The notes: a model not told the origin generated them from the sequence alone. A DNA stretch of 64,000 nt from Elusimicrobia bacterium GWA2_51_34 (GCA_001799565.1 MGTS01000014.1:62001-126000); one strand, 5' to 3'; positions 41,519-50,553 are shown, counted from the stretch's first letter. Numbers and translations: made by a program.

Positions 41519-41589
41519 AGCGGGCGATGGGAATCGAACCCACGTCTAAAGCTTGGGAAGCTCTCGTTCTACCATTGAACTACGCCCGC
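41519..41589 (-). tRNA. tRNA-Gly (CCC)
   Basis: Full cloverleaf of 71 nt: acceptor GCGGGCG/CGCCCGC, D-arm GTTC..GAAC, anticodon stem AGAGC/GCTTT with loop TTCCCAA giving CCC, T-arm GTGGG-TTCGATT-CCCAT. CCA is not encoded, consistent with the CCA-adding enzyme gene at 43391. The 5' half closely resembles the E. coli glyU tRNA as I remember it. Confidence 0.95.
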
Positions 41590-41597
41590 ACAAAAAA

Positions 41598-41720
41598 CAA
41601 GTTACAAGTCACAAGTCACAGGTCACAAGTAAGAGGTCATAAGGTCACAAGCCTGAAGAAGTGGCCAGTGGCGAGGGTTGTGGGTCGGCATTTGATTTGC
41701 GACCTCTAACCCCTGACTTC
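41598..41720. repeat. Array (family F), copy 1
   Basis: GTTACAAGTCACAAGTCACA and GGTCACAAG words (7-bp unit GTCACAA). Downstream GACCTCTAAC and GTGGCCAGTGGCGAG words belong to a related set. Shorter copy at 50482-50516. Confidence 0.8.
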
Positions 41721-41757
41721 ACGCTTTTGGTAATTCTACCTAATACCCGGAGGCTTT

Positions 41758-42324
41758 TCAATTTGACTCAGGGTGTTTTATCAATTTAAGGAATTCTTCA
41801 CGCACCCGGTTGTCTGTCTGGAACACGCCAAGCATGGAACTGGTAACGGCGCGCGAGGTGGCGTTTTTAACACCCCGCATGGTCATGCAAAGGTGCTGCG
41901 CTTCCATCACTATTCCCACGCCTTTGGGCTTTAATTTATTCTGGAGGGTATCCGCTATCTGGGTGGTCAGACGTTCCTGCACCTGCAGACGCCTTGAAAA
42001 AGCTTCCACCAGGCGCGGTATTTTAGACAGGCCTATTATGCGGCCGTCAGGAATGTAGGCAAGGTGAACTTTGCCGAAAAAAGGCAGCATATGATGCTCG
42101 CACATTGAGTAGAAGGAGATGTCTTTTACCATCACCATTTCCTTATAGTTAACTTTAAAGAACGCGCCGTTAAAAACCTTGTCTATGTCGGCTGAGTAGC
42201 CGCAGGTTATTTCCCTCAGAGCTTTGGCCATCCTTCGGGGTGTTTTTTTCAGCCCTTCCCTTAGAGGGTCTTCCCCGAGTTGTTTTAAAAGTTCCCGCAC
42301 AGCGGTTTCAAGTTTATCTTCCAT
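41758..42324 (-). CDS. folE: GTP cyclohydrolase I
   Basis: First enzyme of folate/pterin synthesis, converting GTP to dihydroneopterin triphosphate. A 188-aa protein from the ATG at 42324 (MEDKLETAVRELLKQ). The zinc ligands are in SMCEHHMLPFFGK and in AQHLCMTMRGV, and the active-site QVQERLTTQIAD segment is present. Normal length. A family N array (ATGCAAAATGC words, 42358-42392) and a terminator lie upstream. Confidence 0.95.
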   Translation of the reverse strand: MEDKLETAVRELLKQLGEDPLREGLKKTPRRMAKALREITCGYSADIDKVFNGAFFKVNYKEMVMVKDISFYSMCEHHMLPFFGKVHLAYIPDGRIIGLSKIPRLVEAFSRRLQVQERLTTQIADTLQNKLKPKGVGIVMEAQHLCMTMRGVKNATSRAVTSSMLGVFQTDNRVREEFLKLIKHPESN

Positions 42325-42394
42325 GAATATGATTTTACTATATGAGAGGGGCGTAGGAAAATGCAAAATGCAAAGTGTAAAATGCGGAATATAG

Positions 42395-42426
42395 AAAAAC
42401 GGACCGCGTGAAGGCGGCCGTTTTTT
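42395..42426 (-). terminator. Intrinsic terminator for the 264-aa secreted protein
   Basis: Stem AAAAACGG(A)CCGC / GCGGCCGTTTTTT with loop GTGAAG; symmetrical, so it may work both ways. Confidence 0.75.
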
Positions 42427-42450
42427 ATAAGCGCTGAAAGGCTTTGAAAA

Positions 42451-43176
42451 TTATTTAGAAACTATGTAGAGCCATCTGCTTGTGGCTGTCAGCTGGTTCA
42501 AAGAGGACTTAAGATATTTAATGTCGGTTGAAAGTTGTTCCATGGCCCGTTGTTCTTCCAGCAGCTGGGCAATGTTTTTGCCTCTTGCTCCCCCGCCTTT
42601 TTTAGCGGAAACGGCGTCCCGCATCGCCGCTTTTTTGTTTTTCGCGGAAATGGATGAGGCGAGCAGCCTCACGCGGTTCACTTTTTTATTCATCTTGGAG
42701 CTGTAGCTCAGAATGGTTTTGGTATAGAGGGAAAGATTAGATTCGGGCTGAATTTCGGTTAACTGGATTTTATTGAGAGCGGTCACATGATCCAGGTTCC
42801 CTTTTATCATTTTCAGGCTCAGGCTTAAAGCAAAAATGTCCGCGGCCGCGGGTTTGGCGTTTGGAGTATCAAGAGTTTCAATCGCTTCGTCCAGATATTC
42901 ATCCTGGCGCACCAGCCGAAAAAGGATATCTTTCATCCGCTTTACTTTCGCTTCCTGCTCGGGTGAGACACTGGCCTGTCGCGGGCCACTGGCGCTGTCC
43001 GCGACTGAGACACTGTCCGCCTTAGGCGGACGCGGGCCACTGGCGTCGTCCGCGACCGTGACAGCCGTATTGGCAACGCCTTGAACCGGTTGTTTTGGGG
43101 TGACAACAGAGCCGAAAGAAAAGGACGCGCCTAAAACCGTAATTATTGCCGCATACGCCGCTGGTTTTAATATCAT
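42451..43176 (-). CDS. Secreted helical protein of unknown function with in-frame repeats
   Basis: A 241-aa protein from the ATG at 43176 (AAGGAAGG 2-3 bp upstream); the longer frame to 43245 lacks such a site. Signal peptide (MILKPAAYAAIITVLGASFS), then two translated copies of a short DNA repeat (VADDASGPR and VADSASGPR) flanking a TCCGCC–GGCGGA hairpin at ~43027, then a long helical region (residues ~80-241) suggesting coiled coil. No family recognised. Confidence 0.6.
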   Translation of the reverse strand: MILKPAAYAAIITVLGASFSFGSVVTPKQPVQGVANTAVTVADDASGPRPPKADSVSVADSASGPRQASVSPEQEAKVKRMKDILFRLVRQDEYLDEAIETLDTPNAKPAAADIFALSLSLKMIKGNLDHVTALNKIQLTEIQPESNLSLYTKTILSYSSKMNKKVNRVRLLASSISAKNKKAAMRDAVSAKKGGGARGKNIAQLLEEQRAMEQLSTDIKYLKSSLNQLTATSRWLYIVSK

Positions 43177-43317
43177 GCCTTCCTTAAAAATTAAGTTCCG
43201 CCTGGTTATAGTATAGCCGCGCAAAGCCTTTCGCGCGTAGGGCATAAGTGCAAGTTTGCGGCAACAAAAGGCCCATAATGTTTTGGGACTAAAGGCCCAT
43301 TAAAAAACATGGGCGAG

Positions 43318-43396
43318 GTAACCGGTATCCGGTAATCAGTAGGAGGATTATCGGTGGTTTAGTAAGCAGTTACCGGTCACTGGTTACCGATTACCT
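43318..43396. repeat. Inverted array (family G), copy 2
   Basis: GGTAACCGGTATCCGGTAAT faces CAGTTACCGGTCACTGGTTA and CCGATTACC; 7-bp unit TAACCGG as at 22823. Its last unit supplies the TAA stop of the CCA-enzyme gene. Confidence 0.85.
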
Positions 43397-44917
43397 CTGC
43401 ATGCTTCTGTCTACGGTCATTGTTTTTAGCGCGCGCAGGGCCTGGGAGCGGTTTTTTATTTTGCCTTCAAACTGCAGAAGCTGCGTTTTTTCAAGTATTT
43501 CCCCCACCCGCGGGCCTTCCTTTATCTTCAGCGTCCGTATCACATCATGGCCGTCTATCAGCCGCGTAGTGCGCAGTTTGATGTTCTTTTTTACATAAAC
43601 CCTGACAAGCAGGTTCAGCACCTGCAGAAAGCGCACGGTTTTTTTCAAGCCGTTATACGGCAGCCCGCCTTTTGGTATGGGCAGAGGACTTTCTTGTATT
43701 CTTTCTCTCACCTTTACAAGCGCAGGCTGTGAAATATAGCTTGCGTGATCCGCCCAGGAAAGTATAAGCAGGGGCACAGTGTATTCTCCCATTATCCGGA
43801 AAAACCTGAAAATAGCCCTGTCTGAAATTATGGCGTTTGAGGCAAGGTTTCCGGGCCGCAGGTGCCGCCCCACAATATTGGATACCAGGCGTATGTCTTC
43901 GCGTGAAAAGCGCAGGTCCGCCATAAGCCTCTCGCACATAAGCGCGCCGTGTTCCTCGTGGCCGAAGAACCTCAGGCGCCCTTTGAAAACGGCTGCTTTC
44001 GGGGGTTTGGCGACATCATGCAGAAGAGCCGCGAGCTTCATCACGGCGGGCTTCCTGAAAAACTCCGTTATTTTTTTGTATCCGGGAATGTTCGCGGGGA
44101 TGTTTGCAAAAAGATAATCCATCCTTTCCACCACCCGAAGGGTATGTTTCAACACGCCGCCATGACCGTAGTAAACGACAGCGCAGTGTTCCTGAGCGGA
44201 CAAATCGGGGAAAATGGCGCAAAGAAGGCCGGCCTTGTGCATGAGGCCGAGCCAGTAATGCGAGCGGGTGTTTTCCAGCAGCAGTAATAATTCATCATGT
44301 ACTCTTTCGGGGGCCGATTTGTTTATAAGGCGGGCGCAGCGTTTTAAGTCCCTGAGCGTGGCGGGATTTATTTTAAAGCCAAGCCGGGCCGCCAGACGGA
44401 AAGCCCGGAGGGTCCTTAAAGGGTCTTCACTGAAAACTTCGGGGCTTGCCGCCTTAAGCTCTTTTTTGGACGCGGACTTAAGCCCTCCCAGAGGGTCAAT
44501 TATTTTTTTTATGTCCACAAGCGGCAGGCGCAAGTCGCCGGATTTATTATCAATGGCGAACCTGAGCGAGCGCTCAAGCGGCAGTGCCATGGCATTTACG
44601 GTAAAATCCCTTCTTTGCAGGTCCTCCGCGAGATTAGCGCCCTGGTACGGCGCTATGTCAAGCTGCAGGAAAGGGGCTCTTCTGGTTTTAAGCCGATAAA
44701 CAAGGTTTTCCGCGTCCAGCGGAAAACAGGCGGCGTTTAATTTCCGGGCGAGTTTAAAGGTATTTGCCTTGAAGCGCGGCCCGCGTGGAACGGCCATATC
44801 TATATCTTTGAAACTCTTTTTAAGCGCGGCGTCCCTGAGCGCTCCGCCGACCAGGTAAGCCTCGTTAAAGATGTCAAGTATGTCGCCGCAAAGATTTTTC
44901 ATGATACTCTTTACCAC
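43391..44917 (-). CDS. cca: CCA-adding/poly(A) polymerase-family nucleotidyltransferase with HD domain
   Basis: A 508-aa protein. The head domain has AYLVGGALRDAAL (residues ~19-31) and the metal-binding DIDMAVP; then the RRDFTVNAMAL motif and an RNA-binding neck. An HD domain (HDVAKPPKA, ~315; HEEHG) gives phosphodiesterase/phosphatase potential as in long CCA enzymes. Start shown is a GTG; the ATG five codons in (44902) is equally likely. The stop codon is formed by the first unit of a repeat array. Confidence 0.9.
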   Translation of the reverse strand: MVKSIMKNLCGDILDIFNEAYLVGGALRDAALKKSFKDIDMAVPRGPRFKANTFKLARKLNAACFPLDAENLVYRLKTRRAPFLQLDIAPYQGANLAEDLQRRDFTVNAMALPLERSLRFAIDNKSGDLRLPLVDIKKIIDPLGGLKSASKKELKAASPEVFSEDPLRTLRAFRLAARLGFKINPATLRDLKRCARLINKSAPERVHDELLLLLENTRSHYWLGLMHKAGLLCAIFPDLSAQEHCAVVYYGHGGVLKHTLRVVERMDYLFANIPANIPGYKKITEFFRKPAVMKLAALLHDVAKPPKAAVFKGRLRFFGHEEHGALMCERLMADLRFSREDIRLVSNIVGRHLRPGNLASNAIISDRAIFRFFRIMGEYTVPLLILSWADHASYISQPALVKVRERIQESPLPIPKGGLPYNGLKKTVRFLQVLNLLVRVYVKKNIKLRTTRLIDGHDVIRTLKIKEGPRVGEILEKTQLLQFEGKIKNRSQALRALKTMTVDRSMQR

Positions 44918-44922
44918 GTAAA

Positions 44923-45018
44923 GTAGACAGAATCCAGTAGTCAGGATTCAGAACAGCGAAATCTTTCTCATTGGCTATGCTTATTCTGACTACTGAATTC
45001 CGACTTCTGGCTACTTGC
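44923..45018. repeat. Inverted array (family C), copy 2
   Basis: AGTAGACAGAATCCAGTAGT and CAGGATTCAGAA face TTCTGACTACTGAATTCCGA and CTTCTGGCTACTT, with central GCGAAATCTTTCTC. Confidence 0.85.
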
Positions 45019-45022
45019 ATAA

Positions 45023-46618
45023 TTATGACATTTTCACTCTTTTTTCAATTTCCTGTTTTATAAGCGCGTGTTTAAGCACTTTCTGCAGGGTGTTTTTAGG
45101 CAGACTTTCAACTACCTCAACTTCTTTAGGACGCTTGTATGGGTCCATATTGGCCTTTATGTGAGCCATAACTTCATGTTTGTCTATTTCTACTCCCTGC
45201 TTCGCCACCACAAAGCATTTCATGGTTTCGTTGCCGTCCTGGGCAGGCAGGCCGATAACCGCCGATTCCTGGATTTTTGGGTGGTGGTTTATAATCTGCT
45301 CAAGCTGGGCCGGAAACACCTTAAGGCCCTTTACTATTACCATGTCTTTCTTGCGGTCGCGGATGAATAAAAATCCCTCTTCATCAAGCACGCCGATGTC
45401 GCCGGTTTTCAGCCAGCCGTCGGCGCTGAAAAGTTCTCTGGTGGCCTCGTTATTGTTGTGGTAACCGCTGGTTATATTGGGGCCCCGCACCAGAATTTCG
45501 CCTTCTTCCCCCCCTTTGAGGTCGCGTCCGCCTTCATCCACTATTTTTACGGTTATACCGGGAAGCGGTTTTCCCACCGAGCCGTGCTTGCGGGAGTGCG
45601 GCAGGTTCACGCTTACCACGGGGCTGGTTTCGGTGAGGCCGTAACCCTCCAGAAGCGGTATTTTAAAGATCCTCTCAAAGGAGTTCCTCATCGCCGTGCT
45701 TAAAGGGGCCGCGCCGGAAAGGCAGAAGCGCACAGCGCGCAGGCTCCAGTATTTCAGGAAAAACTTTTTAAACCCTCTGGCTTCCTTCGCGAGTACGCCG
45801 TAAATCTGCGGCACGGAAATCATTATTGTAACACCTTCCCTGCCCATGGCCTGAAGCCATGGTTTGGGCGGGGTAATGCTTTTTACTATCACCGTTTTAG
45901 CGCCCAGCATTATGGGCAGTATAACATCCGTTGTCCAGGCGAAGGTGTGGAACATCGGCAGAAGACACATGAAGATGTCTTTGGGTGTGGGTTTAAAGCC
46001 GTCGATGGCCGCCCTGGCGTTTGAGATAATATTGGAATGCGTAAGAAGCACGCCTTTGGGGTGGCCGGTGGTGCCGGAGGTGTAGAGTATGGAGACCACA
46101 TCGCCGCCGCAGGCGCAGGTGTTCCGCGTTTGCGGGTGATAATGCGCGTGATTAAGATATGGCCAGAATTCCACTGTCCCTGTTTGGTCAGGGCAATCCG
46201 AGCAAATTGTAAATTTAAGGCCGGGCAGCCGTTTTTTCACGTTCGTGTAGGGTTTTAAAAATTCATTTTCCGTAACCACGCCTTTGGCGTTTGAATTTTC
46301 AATGATGTATTGTATTTCTTCTTCCTTTGATACCATGAAATTTATGGGTACGCTTACCGCGCCCAGTTTGCCGAGCGCGAAATAAGAAATTATAAATTCA
46401 GGGGAATTACGCAGCGCTATGGCCACGCGGTCGCTCTTCCTGATACCCAGCTGCCAGAACATGTCTGCCGAGCGGTCCACGGCGCGCTTAAGTTCCCCGT
46501 AGGTAAGCCGCCGGCCGCCCGCTACGGTCTTGGCTAGTGTCACGAAGGCAGTCTGCTCCGGCTTTTTGGCGGCCGAATGAGAGAGCATTGAATAAAGGTC
46601 TTTAGGTCTGTTCATCAT
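45023..46618 (-). CDS. Long-chain acyl-CoA ligase-like AMP-binding enzyme
   Basis: A 531-aa adenylate-forming ligase: P-loop-like SILYTSGTTGHPKGV (~185-200), GYGLTETSP and the C-terminal GWLKTGD and RKKDMVIVKGLKVFP hinge. Family activates carboxylic acids as acyl-AMP then acyl-CoA. Two repeats away from the MFS gene; co-transcription with MFS and ATP-grasp genes is possible. Substrate unknown. Confidence 0.9.
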   Translation of the reverse strand: MMNRPKDLYSMLSHSAAKKPEQTAFVTLAKTVAGGRRLTYGELKRAVDRSADMFWQLGIRKSDRVAIALRNSPEFIISYFALGKLGAVSVPINFMVSKEEEIQYIIENSNAKGVVTENEFLKPYTNVKKRLPGLKFTICSDCPDQTGTVEFWPYLNHAHYHPQTRNTCACGGDVVSILYTSGTTGHPKGVLLTHSNIISNARAAIDGFKPTPKDIFMCLLPMFHTFAWTTDVILPIMLGAKTVIVKSITPPKPWLQAMGREGVTIMISVPQIYGVLAKEARGFKKFFLKYWSLRAVRFCLSGAAPLSTAMRNSFERIFKIPLLEGYGLTETSPVVSVNLPHSRKHGSVGKPLPGITVKIVDEGGRDLKGGEEGEILVRGPNITSGYHNNNEATRELFSADGWLKTGDIGVLDEEGFLFIRDRKKDMVIVKGLKVFPAQLEQIINHHPKIQESAVIGLPAQDGNETMKCFVVAKQGVEIDKHEVMAHIKANMDPYKRPKEVEVVESLPKNTLQKVLKHALIKQEIEKRVKMS

Positions 46619-46634
46619 TAACTATTAAAAAACG

Positions 46635-46816
46635 TTATAAGCTTTAAGCCGTATGCCATAAGTTTTAGATACAGCTATTGCCATATGCTTTAGGCCATCC
46701 GCCATAGGCTTTATTTAGGAAGTTCCTTTACGACTTAAGATAAGATTTCTGCGTATGGCCTACAGCTTATAGCCTATGGCTTATGGCAATAGCCGTATCT
46801 AAAACTTATGGCGATA
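46635..46816. repeat. Long inverted array (family D), copy 1
   Basis: Left GCCATAAGTTTTAGATACAG and CTATTGCCATA; right, its reverse complement TGGCAATAGCCGTATCTAAA near 46785-46805. Spacer TTTAGGAAGTTCCTTTA. Copy at 54864-55031 shares the GCCATAAGTTTTAGATAC block. Confidence 0.88.
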
Positions 46817-46824
46817 AGTGTTAC

Positions 46825-48312
46825 TTACTCCCTTCCTGCCTCGTGGACCTGTATGTAGCGTCTGGCAAGTAGCAGGCCTATGGGCGACAGCAGCGCCATT
46901 GATCCGACTATCAGCCAGATCATCTGCGAGTTGCGGGGCCCCTCGGCCGGGCAGTAGCGTGCCAGCAGGAAGCCGGATATGGAGCCGACTATGAACTTTG
47001 CGAAAAAATATGGCAGCATGGAAAGGGCCATGTAGGAACCTTCTTGTCCCTTTGGCGCGATAGCCGCCGGGTATTCGTAGAGGCGCGGGGAATAGAACGA
47101 CTCGCCTACGGAGTAGATAACCACACATAGCACGATGGCCACATAAAGCGGGTTCACCGGGCCGGCGAGCCCAAGCCATGTGTGGCCGATAATGTTCCCC
47201 AGCCAGCCGTCGGCCAGATTCTGGAACATGGCCGGCGGTACGGCCATAAAGAACACCGACAACGCGGCAATGGTGGTGCCTATTACCACCGCCTTGTAGG
47301 CCGTGAAGCGCTGGGTGAGCGCCCCTATCACCGGCGCCAGTATAACTACTATAACGGCATTGAGCAGTCCGAAAATATGGCCTATGGGCGCTCCCTCCCC
47401 GAGTTCGCGTATGGCAAATTTAGGGAAGGTGTAGTACATGTGATAAAGGATAAGCTTTACAAACACCACGAAGCCGAAGAAGGCCAGAAAGCGGTAAAAG
47501 GTGGGCTGGGTCCAGAGGCTTGCGAAGATACGCTTCCAGTCTTTCAGCGCGTCGCGGCAGGAAAGGAAGAAAGCGCCCAGGAAGGATTGCCCTGAATATT
47601 TCGTCTGTTCCGGATTTATTTTAACCCCTTCGTCTGTGGCCTCTACTCCGCCGCGCAGGCCGAAGTAGATAATAAGCAGGTTTGGTATGGTAAACAGCAG
47701 GCTGAGCAGGATTATGGTCTGGTAGGTGCTGATCTGGAAACCGGCGTAGGGGATGGTATAATGGCCGTATTCGCCCAGGCCCGCGCGCACTTTATCAAAG
47801 GTCCAGGCGGCCACCGCAAAACCCACATTCATCATGGAATAGTAGATGGAGAAGGCTATGGAGCGCTGTTTTGTGGAGGAGAAACGCCTTACCGCCGCCA
47901 CCATCACCGGGGTCTGCAGGGCTTCGCCGAGGGCCAGGGGAAGCAGGCCCAGCGGCAGGGCTATCCACGGGGCGGAGAAAAAGGACATCACGAAGCGTGC
48001 CAGCACGCAGAGGCCGAAGCCGGCGAGCAGGGATTTGCGTATGCCTACCGCATCCACCAGCGAACCCACCATTACGGTAAAGATGGTCAACACTGAGGAC
48101 CAACTGGCGATTACGAAGCCGGCGCTCTTGTCGCTCATGCCAAGGTCCGAGGACAGCCAAAGTCCCAGCGTGGAAGTTCCAACGAGCCCGTAGGCGATAA
48201 TGGTAAGAATCTTGGTCCCGAAGATCAGCCACAGTTCGCGCACCGCGCCGCTTAGAACCATGAATTTCCCGATAAACGACTCTTCCGCGTTAACCACAGG
48301 ATTTTTTTCCAT
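46825..48312 (-). CDS. Major facilitator superfamily transporter
   Basis: A 495-aa polytopic protein with about 12 predicted helices, the MFS loop motif GSLVDAVGIRKSLLAG after helix 2, and a second-half equivalent GALTQRFTAYKAVVIG. 4 bp downstream of the ATP-grasp gene, so the two are surely co-transcribed. Substrate unknown; the pairing suggests export or import of the ATP-grasp product. Confidence 0.85.
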   Translation of the reverse strand: MEKNPVVNAEESFIGKFMVLSGAVRELWLIFGTKILTIIAYGLVGTSTLGLWLSSDLGMSDKSAGFVIASWSSVLTIFTVMVGSLVDAVGIRKSLLAGFGLCVLARFVMSFFSAPWIALPLGLLPLALGEALQTPVMVAAVRRFSSTKQRSIAFSIYYSMMNVGFAVAAWTFDKVRAGLGEYGHYTIPYAGFQISTYQTIILLSLLFTIPNLLIIYFGLRGGVEATDEGVKINPEQTKYSGQSFLGAFFLSCRDALKDWKRIFASLWTQPTFYRFLAFFGFVVFVKLILYHMYYTFPKFAIRELGEGAPIGHIFGLLNAVIVVILAPVIGALTQRFTAYKAVVIGTTIAALSVFFMAVPPAMFQNLADGWLGNIIGHTWLGLAGPVNPLYVAIVLCVVIYSVGESFYSPRLYEYPAAIAPKGQEGSYMALSMLPYFFAKFIVGSISGFLLARYCPAEGPRNSQMIWLIVGSMALLSPIGLLLARRYIQVHEAGRE

Positions 48313-48316
48313 TTAT

Positions 48317-49474
48317 TTAGCACTCCTGGATGAAGCTTACTGCCTCCAGTATCGCGTTTAACTTCTCCGCCCTTATAAGATAGACGCAGTCTCCCATGGC
48401 TCGCGCCAGCACTCCGGGCAGTTCCTCGTGACGGATGATCATTGAGCCGAACCTGCGCATTATTTCCTCATGGGAATATTTATAGTTAAACCGGTACTTG
48501 CGGCCTGCGTGGCAGCAGTGGTATTTCCTTTCGTAATCAAGTTTTACCGTTCCCTCGGCCATTACGCGCGCCCATACCGAGTACATATCTATGTCGCAGG
48601 CGTAGTTGAACATGTCCATGGTAAATCCGCCCGGCGGCCGGATATTCACTTCCAGCGCGCAAAGAGTTCCGTCTTTTTTCCGGAAAAACTCAAAATGGAA
48701 AAATCTCTCTCTGATCTTGAACGCTTCCACCAGTTTTACGCCCGCTTTTTCCAGGTCTTCGGGGATTTCACGGGCGGAATAATAATAAAGATGCGAATCA
48801 GCCAGCACTATTTCCATCACCCCCTGCCCGTAAGCGTGTGAGGTGCGGAAAATTATTTTCCCCTGCCGGTCCGCCAGGCCGTCAAAAGTTACTATATTCC
48901 CCTCTATGAATTCTTCCGCGATAAACTCACGGCCGGGCTTGCAGGCAAAAAATTCGTCCACCTGGCCGCCGCAATCAAGCTTGTAAGTGAATTCGGCGCC
49001 CATGCCGTTATCCGGTTTTACAACAACGGGAAAGTTTACTTCCGCCGCGAAGGCGCGAGCCTCGGCCGGACTGTTCACTATCCTGCCCCTGGCGCGGGGT
49101 ATGCCGGCTTTCTCAAAAATCATTTTCATCCTGGATTTTTTCCGGATGTCCGCTATAGAGTCGTTTTTTACTCCGAAAATGCCGAATTCCGTGCGGAGCC
49201 CGGCTTCGGTTTCCAGCCAGTATTCATTAAGGGAATCAATTCTGTCTATCGCGCCGAACCGCCCGGTGAAAAAACCGCAGGCGTCTGCCAGTTCGCCGTA
49301 ATTGTGCATATTGCCCACTTTGTAATACCACGCAAGCGATTCGCGCAGTTCGGGGCGCAGATCTCCGAAATCCGATTCGCCTATCCCAAGAACGGTAAAC
49401 CCCGCCTTTTTCAGACTTTGGCAGAAAAGGTAATAATTAGGCGGGAAAGCCGGAGATAAAAAAACAAAATTCAT
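48317..49474 (-). CDS. ATP-grasp ligase
   Basis: A 385-aa ATP-grasp enzyme: FPVVVKPDNGMGAEFTYKL as the nucleotide-binding loop, EFIAEEFIEGNIVTFDG, and catalytic metal ligands in ALEVNIRPPGGFTMDMF. Such ligases join a carboxylate to an amine or thiol through an acyl-phosphate. Divergent to the esterase and co-directional with the MFS gene. Substrate unknown. Confidence 0.85.
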   Translation of the reverse strand: MNFVFLSPAFPPNYYLFCQSLKKAGFTVLGIGESDFGDLRPELRESLAWYYKVGNMHNYGELADACGFFTGRFGAIDRIDSLNEYWLETEAGLRTEFGIFGVKNDSIADIRKKSRMKMIFEKAGIPRARGRIVNSPAEARAFAAEVNFPVVVKPDNGMGAEFTYKLDCGGQVDEFFACKPGREFIAEEFIEGNIVTFDGLADRQGKIIFRTSHAYGQGVMEIVLADSHLYYYSAREIPEDLEKAGVKLVEAFKIRERFFHFEFFRKKDGTLCALEVNIRPPGGFTMDMFNYACDIDMYSVWARVMAEGTVKLDYERKYHCCHAGRKYRFNYKYSHEEIMRRFGSMIIRHEELPGVLARAMGDCVYLIRAEKLNAILEAVSFIQEC

Positions 49475-49487
49475 TGTAACTGCCTCC

Positions 49488-49514
49488 TTGACACTAAAAA
49501 TTTTAGCATACTAT
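49488..49514 (+). promoter_or_regulatory. Candidate promoter toward the esterase
   Basis: TTGACA (49488-49493) with TACTAT (49509-49514), spacer 15 bp. Perfect -35, weaker -10. It would give a leader of about 170 nt containing the family E array. Confidence 0.4.
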
Positions 49515-49553
49515 GTAAGCCGTGCCGAAGTTTTATATTATTATCGTGGCTAT

Positions 49554-49687
49554 TGCAGGTTGCTATACAGGTTCAAGGTTCAGCGGTTCAACGGTTGGAA
49601 ATCAGAGAATATAAGAAAGTATTAAAAAATAACCTTGAACCGTGAACCGTTGAACTCTGCCAACCTGGGCTGTGCACCTGACAACCT
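49554..49687. repeat. Inverted array (family E), copy 1
   Basis: GGTTCAAGGTTCAGCGGTTC and AACGGTTGG face CCTTGAACCGTGAACCGTTG (7-8 bp units GGTTCAA), and an outer pair GCAGGTTG/CAACCTG. The right arm ends at the esterase start codon. Confidence 0.88.
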
Positions 49688-50482
49688 ATGCAAGTCAATT
49701 ATCATAAATTTTTCAGCGCGAATCTGGGGCAGGATTTTGAATTAAAGGCTTACGGAACCGCCGGTAAACCGGTTATGGTGTTCCCTACTTCCTGCGGGAG
49801 GTTTTTTGACTACGCGGAACGCGGCATGATAGAGGCGATGGCGGACTTTATTGACAGGGGCGATATAATGGTTTTTACCGTGGACGGGCGGGATTGGGAG
49901 TCCTGGTATAAACCTGTGAGAGATAAATGGATGGCTATAAGACACGCTCATTACGAAGCCTGCGTGACGGAGGAGGCGGTGCCTTTTATAGCGAAGACAT
50001 ACAATATCAATGAAAAGTTCCTGGCGACAGGCAACAGCATGGGGGCTTTTCATGCGGCCAATTTCTTTCTTAAATTCCCGCGCTGCTTTGATTCGGCCGT
50101 GTGCCTGAGCGGAATTTACACTTTGAAAACCGAGCTTAACGGGTACGCCGACGATGGCGTATTTTTCAATGAGCCTCTTAGCTATATGCCGGGGCTAATG
50201 GATAAAATAATACTTTCAAAACTAAGGGATGGTTACGCCGTAATAACGCACGGGCGCGGCGCGTGGGAGATCTTTAACGATCAGGCGCGGGAATTTGCCG
50301 CTGTTCTTAAGGATAAAAATATAACCTGCTGGTACGACCCCTGGGGGGAGCAGTGGCCTCATGACTGGCAGACATGGCAGGCCCAGATAAAAAAGTATCT
50401 GGCCCAGTTTAAAGCCGGGGTAATTTTCAGGGACGGGGTCTTGAAATTAACAGGCCCGGACAGGAGAATCTCAACACTGTAG
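49688..50482 (+). CDS. Esterase-family alpha/beta hydrolase
   Basis: A 264-aa protein of the putative esterase (D/YqjL-like esterase) family: PVMVFPTSCGRFFDY near the oxyanion loop, nucleophile elbow GNSMG (Ser ~118), and late catalytic Asp/His candidates (CWYDPWGEQWPHDW). No signal peptide. Divergently transcribed from the ATP-grasp–MFS pair. The preceding DNA is a repeat arm without a Shine-Dalgarno site. Confidence 0.8.
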   Translation: MQVNYHKFFSANLGQDFELKAYGTAGKPVMVFPTSCGRFFDYAERGMIEAMADFIDRGDIMVFTVDGRDWESWYKPVRDKWMAIRHAHYEACVTEEAVPFIAKTYNINEKFLATGNSMGAFHAANFFLKFPRCFDSAVCLSGIYTLKTELNGYADDGVFFNEPLSYMPGLMDKIILSKLRDGYAVITHGRGAWEIFNDQAREFAAVLKDKNITCWYDPWGEQWPHDWQTWQAQIKKYLAQFKAGVIFRDGVLKLTGPDRRISTL

Positions 50483-50516
50483 GTCACAAGAGCACAAGTC
50501 ACATGTCACAAGTAAG
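50482..50516. repeat. Array (family F), copy 2
   Basis: GGTCACAAGAGCACAAGTCA and CATGTCACAAGTAAGAG; same words as 41598-41655. Confidence 0.75.
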
Positions 50517-50553
50517 AGACGGATTGATAGGCGGACGATTTCAAGCCTATGGC

